From: Clostridia bacterium
GTDB lineage: Bacteria; Bacillota; Clostridia; Christensenellales; CAG-314
Assembly (NCBI GenBank): GCA_028703495.1
Contig: JAQVMT010000007.1
Coordinates: forward strand, 1 to 64,000
Length of the DNA stretch: 64,000 nucleotides
Direction: 5' to 3'
Shown here: in pieces, positions 18,759-28,774 of the stretch
How the letters are laid out: each line of letters begins with the position of its first letter
How positions within the stretch are numbered: position 1 is the stretch's first letter
Program-made: the position numbers and the translations under genes
The notes under the pieces: model-generated
The model's database searches: none
The model's input: the letters and a program-made list of their open reading frames with translations, nothing else
Told to the model about the DNA's origin: nothing

Positions 18759-18977
18759 ATGAAAAAGACGGTAAAAATAAGAGATTTGGATTGTGCGCAT
18801 TGTGCAACCTTAATGGAAGAACGTATAAGAAAAATCGACGGAGTAGAAAGCGCGAGCATAAGCTTTATGACGCAAAAGCTGGTAATCGAAGCAGAAGAAT
18901 CCCGTATGAACAATATAATCGAGCAAGTCGCCAAGATATGCAAGCGGATCGAGCCGAGCTGCAGTTTGTCGGTGTAA
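18759..18977 (+). CDS. Stand-alone heavy-metal-associated (HMA) domain protein
   Basis: A 72-residue ferredoxin-like HMA domain with the metal site DCAHC (CxxC), of the type that forms the N-terminus of many Zn/Cd/Cu ATPases or acts as a free metallochaperone. GGAGG at 18749-18753 supports ATG 18759, although the open frame extends upstream. It ends two bases before the ATPase start. Since that ATPase lacks its own HMA domain, this looks like the same module encoded as a separate chain, which probably delivers metal to or regulates the pump. Confidence 0.88.
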   Translation: MKKTVKIRDLDCAHCATLMEERIRKIDGVESASISFMTQKLVIEAEESRMNNIIEQVAKICKRIEPSCSLSV

Positions 18978-18979
18978 TT

Positions 18980-20821
18980 ATGAGTAAGCACGCAAAAACA
19001 GCGGTTAGGCTGGGTGTTTCCGTGGTGCTTTTCGCGGCGGTGCGCGTATTTTTGGGAATCGCAGAGCTTGACGGGCTTTGGGGCTTGTTATACTTATTGC
19101 CGTATGCGGTGGTGGGTTATGACGTGGTTTACACTGCGATCGTGAATATTTTCCACGGTCGATTTTTCGACGAGCGGTTTCTAATGACGCTTGCGACCGT
19201 AGTGGCTTTTGTGATCGGGCAGTATCCCGAAGCCGTTGCCGTTATGCTCTTTTATCAGGTGGGAGAGCTGTTTCAAAGTGTTGCCGTATCGAGAAGTCGC
19301 AAATCAATCGCCGCTTTGATGGACATTAAGCCTGAAAGCGCGGTAGTTATCAGAGAGGGCAAGGAAGTTGAGGTTCACCCCGAGGATGTAGCGATAGGCG
19401 AAATCCTTTTGGTTAGGGCGGGCGATAAGATTGCACTAGACGGAACGATTATCGATGGCAATACGTCTTTGGACATGAAGGCTTTGACGGGCGAGAGTAT
19501 TCCCGTAGACAAAGCCAAAGGCGATTCGGTTCTGAGCGGGAGTGTGAATTTATGCGGTGTTATCAAGGTTAAGACGGAAAACACCTATGGCGAAAGTACG
19601 GTCAGCAAGATACTTGATCTTGTTGAGAACAGCGCACAGAAGAAGGCAAAGGCAGAGAATTTCATTACTAAATTTGCCAAGTACTACACGCCGATTGTGG
19701 TAATATGCGCAGTATTGCTTGCGGTCATTCCGTCGCTCATTTCGGGCTTGTGGAGCATATGGCTTTGGCGCGCGATGATGTTTTTGGTTGTGTCCTGTCC
19801 GTGCGCTTTAGTGATTTCAGTGCCGCTGTCCTTTTTTGGCGGAGTGGGCGGAGCATCGCGAGAGGGCATCTTAATTAAAGGCTCCAACTATTTGGAGGTG
19901 CTGTCCAAGGTCGGCACGGTGGTTTTCGACAAAACCGGAACTCTTACCGAGGGCGAATTTGCGGTACGCGAGGTTTGTGCGCATGGAATCGGCGAGGAAG
20001 AGCTGTTGAAGATAGCCGCTCACGCAGAAAGCTTCTCCGCTCACCCGATTGCGCGTTCGGTTGTGGATGCGTACAAAGGAAGTATCGATAAGTCGATAGT
20101 TAAGGAAGTTTGCGAGCTTGCCGGAAGAGGCTTAAAAGCAAAAGTATCGGGTAAAGATGTTTGTATCGGCAACGCAAAATTGCTGGAGGAGGAGGGAATA
20201 CCATTTGAAAAGGCAAAAGCGGGTACACTTCTCTATATTGCCGTGGACGGCGAATATTCGGGATATTTGGTTGTAAAGGATGCAGTTAAACCCAACGCCA
20301 AGAAGGCGGTGGAGAAGCTCAAGGCATTAGGTATAACCAAAACCATAATGCTTACGGGCGACAACCAAACGACGGGAGAGGAAATACGGCGGTTGCTCGA
20401 CATAGATGAGGCGCGTTGCGGACTTTTGCCTGCGGACAAGGTGGATGCAGTGCTCGACGAGGAGAAAAAAGGTAAGCTGGCATACGTAGGCGACGGAATC
20501 AACGATGCCCCCGTGCTTGCCTGTGCAGATGTGGGAATTGCTATGGGTGCGTTGGGCAGCGATGCGGCAATCGAAGCCGCGGACATTGTTCTTATGAACG
20601 ACAATCCCGAGGGCGTGGCAAAGGCAATTAAAATCGCACGTAAAACCATGAAAATAGTCTATGAAAACATAATTTTCGCTCTTGTTATCAAGTTTGGCGT
20701 ACTAGTGCTTGCATCGTTCGGAGTTTTGGACAGTATGTGGCTTGCCGTATTTGCGGACGTGGGAGTATCGGTTATCGCAATTATCAACGCCATGCGCGCT
20801 TTGAGAAAAATAAAAGAGTAG
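18980..20821 (+). CDS. Zn/Cd/Pb-translocating P1B-type ATPase (ZntA/CadA-like)
   Basis: ATP-driven divalent heavy-metal exporter in the cytoplasmic membrane. Of 613 residues, the visible order is two N-terminal helices, actuator domain with TGES (170-173), the transport motif SCPCALV (C273-P-C275) typical of Zn/Cd pumps, phosphorylation site D317 in DKTGTLTEG, a Ser-His-Pro-Ile segment (FSAHPIARS), and hinge GDGINDAPVLACADVG. There is no N-terminal HMA domain; the start MSKHAKTAVRLG leads directly into the first helix. The longer open frame upstream overlaps the HMA gene and is not used. It is cotranscribed with the ArsR and HMA genes. Confidence 0.93.
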   Translation: MSKHAKTAVRLGVSVVLFAAVRVFLGIAELDGLWGLLYLLPYAVVGYDVVYTAIVNIFHGRFFDERFLMTLATVVAFVIGQYPEAVAVMLFYQVGELFQSVAVSRSRKSIAALMDIKPESAVVIREGKEVEVHPEDVAIGEILLVRAGDKIALDGTIIDGNTSLDMKALTGESIPVDKAKGDSVLSGSVNLCGVIKVKTENTYGESTVSKILDLVENSAQKKAKAENFITKFAKYYTPIVVICAVLLAVIPSLISGLWSIWLWRAMMFLVVSCPCALVISVPLSFFGGVGGASREGILIKGSNYLEVLSKVGTVVFDKTGTLTEGEFAVREVCAHGIGEEELLKIAAHAESFSAHPIARSVVDAYKGSIDKSIVKEVCELAGRGLKAKVSGKDVCIGNAKLLEEEGIPFEKAKAGTLLYIAVDGEYSGYLVVKDAVKPNAKKAVEKLKALGITKTIMLTGDNQTTGEEIRRLLDIDEARCGLLPADKVDAVLDEEKKGKLAYVGDGINDAPVLACADVGIAMGALGSDAAIEAADIVLMNDNPEGVAKAIKIARKTMKIVYENIIFALVIKFGVLVLASFGVLDSMWLAVFADVGVSVIAIINAMRALRKIKE

Positions 20822-20939
20822 GTTCTTTTCCTTCTATTTATGCGTGTGCTATGCATGAGTTGATAATAAGCAAATAGAGGTGCTTTATGCAAATGCTTAT
20901 CGAGAGTCATGCATAATTAAGGAAAAGATATTATTAAGG

Positions 20940-20968
20940 TTGGACATTTCACGAAAATATGCTATAAT
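20940..20968 (+). promoter_or_regulatory. Sigma-A-type promoter of the DtxR-family gene
   Basis: TTGGAC at 20940-20945, 17-base spacer, perfect TATAAT at 20963-20968, ending 29 bases before the ATG. Confidence 0.6.
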
Positions 20969-20997
20969 TAGATACTATCGAATACGGGCGGTGCATT

Positions 20998-21393
20998 ATG
21001 AAGGATCGGGAATCGAGTGAGATGTATTTGGAAACCGTTTACAGGTTGAGTATTAAGTCGCCGACAATCAGGTCGGTTGACATTGCGGAGGAGTTAAACT
21101 ATTCTCGTCCAAGTGTCAGTCGCGGTATTCGCGTACTGCAAAGCCAAGGGCTTATCGAGTTGGACGACAAAAGCAAGATAACATTGACCGCCGAGGGCAA
21201 AAGGCGCGCCGAAAGACTTTACGACAGGCACAAGGTGCTTACCGCGCTCTTAGTCAGCTATAACGTGCCGCACGAAACCGCCGAGGAGGATGCCTGCCGA
21301 ATCGAACACGTTATTTCGGACGAGAGCTTCAATGCGATCAAAAACGCTTTGGCAAAGCCGAACGGCGAAAATGACGTAAACCGATCAATTTGA
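20998..21393 (+). CDS. DtxR-family iron/manganese-dependent repressor, short form
   Basis: A 131-residue winged-helix plus dimerisation-domain regulator without the C-terminal SH3-like domain. The helix-turn-helix lies in VDIAEELNYSRPSVSRGIRVL. Metal ligands follow the DtxR/IdeR pattern rather than MntR: M9 in SSEMYLETVY aligns with DtxR M10, and C100, E103, H104 in DACRIEHVISDE align with C102, E105, H106. MntR would have Asp and Glu at the first and second of these. Iron sensing is therefore inferred. It is separated from the efflux operon by its own promoter. Target genes are not visible here. Confidence 0.9.
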   Translation: MKDRESSEMYLETVYRLSIKSPTIRSVDIAEELNYSRPSVSRGIRVLQSQGLIELDDKSKITLTAEGKRRAERLYDRHKVLTALLVSYNVPHETAEEDACRIEHVISDESFNAIKNALAKPNGENDVNRSI

Positions 21394-21565
21394 TGCGATG
21401 GCTTTATTTATGAGTTTGGGTATTAAACGAAAAAAGTACTGGCAGTAAAAACGTAGCAAAGGATTGACACGACAAAAAAGATGCAAAAGCTCCCGTGAAG
21501 TGTGCATTTTTATGAGCTTGAAGCGAATAAAGGCGGTAAAAATTGTAAAAAATAAAATAAAATGC

Positions 21566-21675
21566 TTTACAAAGACCACGGGTTGTGTTATTATATCATA
21601 GTCCGTTTACTTGGGGTGACGTTTCTCCGTCGCACATCTAAGTTTTTGGCGAAGATAAATAAGGAGGAAACATTT
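21566..21675 (+). promoter_or_regulatory. rpsO promoter and possible structured leader
   Basis: TTTACA (21566-21571), 17-base spacer, TATTAT (21589-21594). The transcript leader contains GTGACG, loop TTTCTC, CGTCGC (about 21616-21633), a six-pair stem with one wobble, then the ribosome binding site AAGGAGG. S15 often represses its own mRNA through leader structure; that this hairpin does so is a guess. Confidence 0.5.
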
Positions 21676-21930
21676 ATGAACAAATCTGAAATTATTGCGA
21701 AGTACGCAAGAAAAGAAGGCGACACAGGTTCGCCCGAGGTGCAAATTGCACTGCTTACAGAAAGAATTAACCACTTGACAGAGCATTTGAGGGTTCACGC
21801 AAAGGATCACCACAGCAGAAGAGGATTGCTGCAGATGGTTGGTAAAAGACGTGGCTTGCTGGATTATTTGAAGGCGACCGACATCGAGAGATACAGATCG
21901 CTAATTGTAGAGCTGGATATCAGAAAGTAA
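21676..21930 (+). CDS. rpsO: 30S ribosomal protein S15
   Basis: S15 is a primary 16S rRNA-binding protein. The 84-residue product begins [23 protein letters not shown] and includes [19 protein letters not shown], the family signature. AAGGAGG precedes ATG 21676; the longer open frame upstream covers the promoter and leader. It is followed by a strong terminator and then pnp, the conserved rpsO-pnp order. Confidence 0.97.
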   Translation: MNKSEIIAKYARKEGDTGSPEVQIALLTERINHLTEHLRVHAKDHHSRRGLLQMVGKRRGLLDYLKATDIERYRSLIVELDIRK

Positions 21931-21940
21931 AGAAAATAGG

Positions 21941-21966
21941 GAGGTTGGTCGGCAACCTCTTTTTTT
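21941..21966 (+). terminator. Rho-independent terminator between rpsO and pnp
   Basis: GAGGTTG / CAACCTC stem, loop GTCGG, followed by seven T residues. Confidence 0.9.
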
Positions 21967-22123
21967 CTATGAATATCGGGCTTACTAAAATGTCAGAAAT
22001 GACATTTATGAATTTGGGTATACGACTCGACATTTGTCGGGTTTGGATATTAATAAAGAGTTTGCAAATAGCCCGACGCAATAAAGCGTGAGGCGAAAAG
22101 GAGTTTTGCAAACGGAGGTGGAA

Positions 22124-24247
22124 ATGGAATTTACAAAAACTGAAAAACAAATCGGAAACAGAAAGTATTATATCTTTGAAACGACGGTCGGTGGCAGACC
22201 TATGTCGGTCGAGATTGGCAAGTACGCCGAACAGGCGAACGGACACTGTATGGTTCAGTGTGGAGAAACTATCGTAATGACAAACGTAACGTTGTCGGAC
22301 ACTGTGCGCGACGGTATCGACTATTTCCCTTTGGGAGTGGATTACGAAGAAAAAATGTACGCTGTGGGCAAGATTCCCGGCGGTTTTAAGAAGAGAGAGG
22401 GCAGAGCGAGCGACAAGGCAATCTTGACATCTCGCCTTATCGACAGACCTATAAGACCGTTGTTCCCTAAGGGATTTTTAAACGACGTGTCGGTGGTTTC
22501 CACTGCTTTGAGTGTGGACGTCGATGTCCCGCCCGAGGTTTACGCAATGATCGGAAGCTCTATTGCGCTTACTATTTCGGACATACCGTTTAACGGACCA
22601 ACGGGAAGCGTGGTTGTCGGATTAGTTGACGGGGAGTATGTTTTAAACCCCGATTCGGTGCAGAGGGACAAGAGCAGACTTATGTTGAGTCTAAGCGGAA
22701 CCAAGGAAGCCATAATGATGGTGGAAGCGGGTGCGCAGGAAATCAGTGAGAAGGAAATGCTCGACGCCATTCTTTTCGGACACGAAGAGATTAAGAAAAT
22801 ATGTGAGTTTATCGAGTATATTCAAAAGGAAGTGGGCAAAGAAAAGATTATTCCCAATCTTCACAAGGTACCCGATGATTATGAGAAGCCGATTAAGGAG
22901 TACGCCGATACTCTAATGGACGAAGCATTGGAGAACTACGACAGAATGGAAAGAGAGGCGGCGGAAGCTGTTGTCGAAGCCAAGGTCAAGGAGCATTTCG
23001 AACAGGAAATGCCTGATGCCGTACCCTACATCGGAGATGAACTGTACAAAATCAAGAAAGAAAAGGTGCGTGCCAAGATTTTGAATAAGGGCATAAGACC
23101 TGATGGCAGAGCCTTGACCGAAATCAGACCTATATGGTGCGAGGTGGGATTTTTGCCGCGCGTTCACGGAAGCGGATGCTTTACCAGAGGAATGACGCAA
23201 GCGATCACTACCGCGACTTTGGGTACCATAAGCGAAGTGCAAAAGCTCGACGGACTGGATGACGAGGTGTTCAAGAGGTATATGCACCACTATAATTTCC
23301 CGCCGTACAGCACGGGCGAGGCGAAGCCTTTGAGAAGCCCGGGCAGACGTGAAATCGGACACGGTGCGCTTGCCGAAAGAGCTTTGGAACCGGTTATCCC
23401 CTCCGAGGCGGACTTCCCTTACGCGATCAGAACTGTTAGTGAGGTTGTCAGCAGTAACGGCAGTACCAGCCAAGCCAGCGTTTGCGGCTCCACACTTGCG
23501 CTAATGGATGCAGGCGTTCCGCTGAAAGCTCCCGTTGCGGGAATCGCTATGGGACTTATGAAGGATGAGGAGAATCACAGGCTTGCGATTTTGTCGGACA
23601 TACAAGGACTCGAGGACTTTTTGGGAGACATGGACTTTAAGGTTGCGGGAACAAAGGACGGAATCACCGCGATACAAATGGACATCAAGATTAAGGGAAT
23701 CGACGAGGATATTTTAGGTCGTGCATTGAGTCAAGCCAAAGAGGGCAGATTGTTCATCTTGGGCAAAATGGCGGAGGTTATCAGCGAACCCCGTAAGGAG
23801 TTGAATAAGTACGCTCCCAAAATAATCAGCTTTACAATCGATCCCGACAAAATTCGTGAGGTTATCGGAAGCGGCGGCAAGACAATCAATAAGATAATTG
23901 AGGAAACCGGCGTAAAAATCGACATTACCGATGATGGCACTGTGTTCATTGCAACCAGCGATGCTGCTATGTCAGATAAGGCAAAGGCGATAATTATGGG
24001 AATCGTAAAGGATCCCGAGGTTGAGGACGTGTTCGACGGCAAGGTTGTAAGAATTATCGACACCACAGGCGCGTTCGTGGAGTATGCCCCCGGCAAGGAC
24101 GGTATGATTCACATAAGCAAGCTTAGCAAGAACAGAGTCGATAAGGTTACCGATGTTCTCAATATCGGCGATGAAGTTAAGGTCAAGGTTATCAAGGTCG
24201 ACACCGTCAAAAACCGTATCGATTTCAAGCTTTTGGAAAAGAAATAA
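22124..24247 (+). CDS. pnp: Polyribonucleotide nucleotidyltransferase (PNPase)
   Basis: Phosphorolytic 3'-5' exoribonuclease of the RNA degradation machinery. The 707-residue product has two RNase PH-like domains (first includes KKREGRASDKAILTSRLIDRPIRPLFP; second includes GIRPDGRALTEIRPIWCEVG and RREIGHGALAERAL), then KH (VIGSGGKTINKIIEETG) and S1 (FVEYAPGKDGMIHISKL) domains. GGAGGTGG precedes ATG 22124, which gives the normal N-terminus; the open frame extends 12 codons upstream. A terminator follows. Confidence 0.97.
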   Translation: MEFTKTEKQIGNRKYYIFETTVGGRPMSVEIGKYAEQANGHCMVQCGETIVMTNVTLSDTVRDGIDYFPLGVDYEEKMYAVGKIPGGFKKREGRASDKAILTSRLIDRPIRPLFPKGFLNDVSVVSTALSVDVDVPPEVYAMIGSSIALTISDIPFNGPTGSVVVGLVDGEYVLNPDSVQRDKSRLMLSLSGTKEAIMMVEAGAQEISEKEMLDAILFGHEEIKKICEFIEYIQKEVGKEKIIPNLHKVPDDYEKPIKEYADTLMDEALENYDRMEREAAEAVVEAKVKEHFEQEMPDAVPYIGDELYKIKKEKVRAKILNKGIRPDGRALTEIRPIWCEVGFLPRVHGSGCFTRGMTQAITTATLGTISEVQKLDGLDDEVFKRYMHHYNFPPYSTGEAKPLRSPGRREIGHGALAERALEPVIPSEADFPYAIRTVSEVVSSNGSTSQASVCGSTLALMDAGVPLKAPVAGIAMGLMKDEENHRLAILSDIQGLEDFLGDMDFKVAGTKDGITAIQMDIKIKGIDEDILGRALSQAKEGRLFILGKMAEVISEPRKELNKYAPKIISFTIDPDKIREVIGSGGKTINKIIEETGVKIDITDDGTVFIATSDAAMSDKAKAIIMGIVKDPEVEDVFDGKVVRIIDTTGAFVEYAPGKDGMIHISKLSKNRVDKVTDVLNIGDEVKVKVIKVDTVKNRIDFKLLEKK

Positions 24248-24359
24248 GACTTTTGTTAAAGCAAGAAATAATAATTATTTTACTACACAGAAACCAATCT
24301 GCTTCATTTTCCGAAGTGCGTATCACTTCACGATTATGGCGTATGGGTTGTATAATAAA

Positions 24360-24392
24360 GGACTGCTACGGTTGACCGTGGCAGCCCTTTTT
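24360..24392 (+). terminator. Rho-independent terminator after pnp
   Basis: A stem of 13 positions (GGACTGCTACGGT paired with ACCGTGGCAGCCC, one mismatch and one wobble) closed by TG, then TTTTT. It lies about 110 bases after pnp. The remainder of the 24248-24573 gap holds no supported gene. Confidence 0.85.
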
Positions 24393-24573
24393 GTGCATCG
24401 TACAGATAAAAATCATCCAAATCAAAAAATACGGAATTGCGGATTTGAAGAGGAGCACGCAAACAGGATAGTTGCTACAACGTCTGCAAAAATCTTTCGA
24501 AAGTGCGAACGCTTAGCATTGCGACTGGGACTTTTCATCAAATTATCGATATTCAAGGAGATTATGAATACAT

Positions 24574-25206
24574 ATGGATACAAGCATTAAAATACGGTTG
24601 GAAAAGAAAGAAGATTTTGCGACAAGCGAGAATTTGACGAGAGAAGCATTTTGGAACGTCTACCGCCCGGGTTGTTGCGAGCATTTTGTTTTGCACAGGT
24701 TCAGAACGGACAAGGATTTTGTACCCGAGTTGGATTTTGTTATGGAAAAGGACGGGCAAATCATCGGGCATATTATGTATGCGCGTGCCGTAATCGAAGC
24801 CGACGACGAGGCCATTCAAATAATGACCTTCGGACCGATAAGTATCGATCCTGCGTTTAAACGGCGCGGTTACGGAAAAATATTGTTGGATTACTCGCTG
24901 GAAAAGGCGAAGGAAATGGGTGTCGGCGCGGTTGCGATAACGGGCAACATCGGCTGTTACGGCAAAAGCGGCTTTGTGGTCGCAAGCACGAAAGGCATAA
25001 GATATGCCGAAGCGCTACCCGACGACAAAGTTGTTCCGTACTTTTTGGCAAAAGAGTTGATCGACGGATTTTTGAACGGAGTATCGGGAACCTTCAAGGA
25101 GCCCGACGGCTATTTCGTGAGCGAAACCTACCCCGAAGAGTTTGAAAGGTACGAGGCAGGCTTTCCTACAAAAGAAAAGCTTAAGCTGCCCGGTCAGCTT
25201 GTATAA
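24574..25206 (+). CDS. GNAT family N-acetyltransferase
   Basis: Acetyl-CoA-dependent acyltransferase of unknown substrate. The GNAT motif A is visible as ISIDPAFKRRGYGKILLDYSLEKAKEMG, with the later YGKSGFV strand. The 210-residue product has an extra C-terminal part, similar to YhbS-like predicted acetyltransferases. AAGGAG at 24555-24560 is 13 bases from this ATG and closer to another ATG (24564) that opens an eight-codon frame (MNTYGYKH) overlapping the start, so a tiny leader peptide or a shifted RBS is possible. A bidirectional terminator separates it from ppa. Confidence 0.85.
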   Translation: MDTSIKIRLEKKEDFATSENLTREAFWNVYRPGCCEHFVLHRFRTDKDFVPELDFVMEKDGQIIGHIMYARAVIEADDEAIQIMTFGPISIDPAFKRRGYGKILLDYSLEKAKEMGVGAVAITGNIGCYGKSGFVVASTKGIRYAEALPDDKVVPYFLAKELIDGFLNGVSGTFKEPDGYFVSETYPEEFERYEAGFPTKEKLKLPGQLV

Positions 25207-25321
25207 CCATTTACACCCAAAACATTTTGCACAAAGCTTTGGCAAGCACGAAAAAGTGTTTAAAACATCGGTTGGAAAGAGCTTTAGTAATCGACAAGTG
25301 CGGTTAATATATCGAAACACA

Positions 25322-25347
25322 AAAAAGGAGCGTTTCCGCTCCTTTTT
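25322..25347. terminator. Bidirectional terminator between convergent GNAT and ppa genes
   Basis: AAAAAGGAGCG / CGCTCCTTTTT perfect 11-base stem with loop TTTC. A- and T-runs on both sides suit both convergent genes. Confidence 0.88.
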
Positions 25348-25356
25348 GGTTTAAAT

Positions 25357-25902
25357 CTAACGGGCTTTCGTAGGTTTCTTTGTGTGTTTATCCCTAAAAG
25401 CCTGCATACACTCGATTATTTTTTCTTTGGCGCGGTTGGCGTCGAACACGGTTTGGACGGCGGTTTGCTTGCCCTCCAAAGCCTTATAGACCGAGAAAAA
25501 ATGCATCATTTCCTTTGTGATATGCGAAGGTAGCTGATTAATTGAAGTGTAAGTATTATAAGCGGGATCTCCGAAGGGTATGGCGATTATTTTTTCGTCC
25601 AAATAATCCTGATCAACCATTACAATCATACCGATGGCGTAGCAACGCACCAAGCAGTTGGTTTCGATTTGTTCGCTGCAAAGCACGAGGACGTCGAGAT
25701 GGTCGCCGTCGCTTGCCAATGTGCGCGGAATCAATCCGTAGTTGGCGGGGTAGTGGGTGGAGGTATACAGCACTCTGTCGAGAATCATATAGCCTGTTTC
25801 CTTGTCCAGCTCGTATTTCTTCTTGCTTCCCTTGGTTATCTCCACCAAAACCACGAAGTCGTGCGGCGTGATACGTTTTTCGTCAATCTTGTCAATCAAC
25901 AT
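25357..25902 (-). CDS. ppa: Inorganic pyrophosphatase, family I
   Basis: Hydrolyses pyrophosphate to phosphate and drives biosynthetic reactions. Family I features include EITKGSKKKYELDKETG, the substrate strand YPANYGLIPRTL and the metal-binding DGDHLDVLVL. The 181-residue length is normal. The start is ATG 25902 with a G-rich site (AGGGGG) upstream; a further in-frame start ten codons earlier is less likely. Confidence 0.93.
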   Translation of the reverse strand: MLIDKIDEKRITPHDFVVLVEITKGSKKKYELDKETGYMILDRVLYTSTHYPANYGLIPRTLASDGDHLDVLVLCSEQIETNCLVRCYAIGMIVMVDQDYLDEKIIAIPFGDPAYNTYTSINQLPSHITKEMMHFFSVYKALEGKQTAVQTVFDANRAKEKIIECMQAFRDKHTKKPTKAR

Positions 25903-26018
25903 AATTATCCCCCTGTTGTTTATTATGTGCAATCGGCATCCTTATTTGCATTATCCGTCGAAATCGTGCATTTTAGATGCGTTGCGCAATTAGTCCTTCC
26001 TTCACAAAAAGTCAAAAG

Positions 26019-26945
26019 CTATATCTTATCCTGCGATCCCAAAACGTTGATAATCTTTCTTTCAACCATATCGGCAATAGCTTCTCTTGCGGGAGCGAGG
26101 TACTGCCTCGGATCGAAGTGAGCGGGATACTCGGCGAAGTGTTCACGGATTTTGGCAGTGCAAGCCAAACGAATATCCGAATCGATATTGATTTTGCAGA
26201 CAGCCAATTTACTTGCCTGACGCAGCATCTCCTCGGGTACGCCTTGTGCGCCCTGAACGTTTCCGCCGTATTTTTGTATCATATCGACAAACTCCTGCGG
26301 AACCGAGCTTGCGCCGTGCAGAACTATCGGGAAGTTGGGAAGGCGTTTGGATACCTCCTCCAAGATATCGAAGCGAAGCTGAGCATTACCCTTGAATTTA
26401 AAGGCACCGTGACTTGTTCCGATAGCAATAGCCAAAGAGTCCACGTTGGTTTTTGCGACAAACTCCTCTACCTCATCGGGATCCGTAAATTGCGAACGAT
26501 CGTTGACAACGTGTTCTTCGATTCCGGCGAGCTTTCCAAGCTCGGCTTCGACAACAACGCCGTGATCGTGTGCATACTCTACAACCTTTTTGGATAAAGC
26601 AATGTTGTCGGAAAATGGAAGGTGGCTTGCATCAATCATTACCGAAGTAAATCCGTCATCCACACATGCCTTGCAAATCTCGAAAGTATCACCGTGATCG
26701 AGGTGCATCGCCAATGGTAACTCGGGTGCATCGATTACCGCGGCTTCAATCAGCTTCTTCAAATAAATTATGTTCGCGTACTTCCTTGCGCCCTGACTGA
26801 TTTGAAGTATCAACGGCGAACGTGTCCTTTTACCCGCCGCAATGATTCCCTGAATGGTTTCCATGTTGTTTACGTTGAACGCTCCGATGGCATAGTGACC
26901 CTGATATGCTTTTTTGAACATCTCGGTTGTTGTTACAAGTGGCAT
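26019..26945 (-). CDS. fba: Fructose-1,6-bisphosphate aldolase, class II
   Basis: Zn-dependent aldolase of glycolysis/gluconeogenesis. It begins MPLVTTTEMFKKAYQGHYAIGAFNVNNME. Metal and substrate motifs include MHLDHGDT, EAELGKLAG, IGTSHGAFKF and VLHGASSVP. ATG 26945 lies eight bases from GGAGG; an ATG two codons upstream is too close to that site. At 308 residues it is full length. It is divergent from gap across a 324-bp region with a gap-directed promoter. Confidence 0.95.
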   Translation of the reverse strand: MPLVTTTEMFKKAYQGHYAIGAFNVNNMETIQGIIAAGKRTRSPLILQISQGARKYANIIYLKKLIEAAVIDAPELPLAMHLDHGDTFEICKACVDDGFTSVMIDASHLPFSDNIALSKKVVEYAHDHGVVVEAELGKLAGIEEHVVNDRSQFTDPDEVEEFVAKTNVDSLAIAIGTSHGAFKFKGNAQLRFDILEEVSKRLPNFPIVLHGASSVPQEFVDMIQKYGGNVQGAQGVPEEMLRQASKLAVCKINIDSDIRLACTAKIREHFAEYPAHFDPRQYLAPAREAIADMVERKIINVLGSQDKI

Positions 26946-26989
26946 TTTCATTACCTCCGTAAATAATTATTGTAAACTTATTAATTTTG

Positions 26990-27018
26990 TTGTCAAAATC
27001 TGCGTTATGCTGTATAAT
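26990..27018 (+). promoter_or_regulatory. Sigma-A-type promoter directed toward gap
   Basis: TTGTCA (26990-26995), 17-base spacer and TATAAT (27013-27018). The predicted leader is about 245 bases. The leader contains repeated ATCGGAT-like and ATACCA-like segments but no riboswitch I recognise. Confidence 0.6.
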
Positions 27019-27206
27019 ATACTCAGGCTTGCCGAATAATTCAATGTTTGGACGGGAAGTTTGAGATTAAGCATTAGTACTATCGGATTGATACCAATGC
27101 TTGTATTATGCACAACTGCATCGGTATTAACACCATACTATTTTATCACATCGGAATAGTAAAGTAAAGGAAATATAGCCCGCGTTTGCGCACTATTTTA
27201 AAATAA

Positions 27207-28280
<1,074 letters not shown>

Positions 28281-28485
28281 GGAGCAAAGGCAACCATGCA
28301 ATGGTGCATTGAGCTTTGCGCGGGATAGGTATGACAGGATCGGCAAGCGACATGGTCTTATGCAAGTCAATTAATTAAAGTGGCTTCTGCTTATTTATTA
28401 AGGCACGTATTTGCATGTACGGCATGTAAAAATTATGCCGAGTACGGGTTTATTTTCAATTGGTATGCACACACCTTGTGTTGGC

Positions 28486-28514
28486 AAAAGCCCTCGAGTG
28501 ATTCGAGGGCTTTT
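28486..28514 (+). terminator. Rho-independent terminator downstream of gap
   Basis: AAAAGCCCTCGA / TCGAGGGCTTTT perfect 12-base stem, loop GTGAT. The rest of the 28281-28774 gap shows no supported gene. Confidence 0.85.
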
Positions 28515-28774
28515 ATGTGTGTCACGCTTGTGCCGATCCTTGCCTAGCTTTGACGACTTCGCGGTTTACGCGTGCCGTTCTTTCCGAAAACTATCGAGTT
28601 TATAGGATAAGTATGAAATCTGTGCAAGTCAATTGCCTTATATGCGCACGGCTATTGCTTATGCATATAGAATAAGAGCTATCCCGACCTTGGTTTCGAT
28701 GATGGAGGTACCGACTGAATTGATAATAAACGCATCGCAGACTGATAGTCCTCGATGGTGGCTATACGTTAGCT

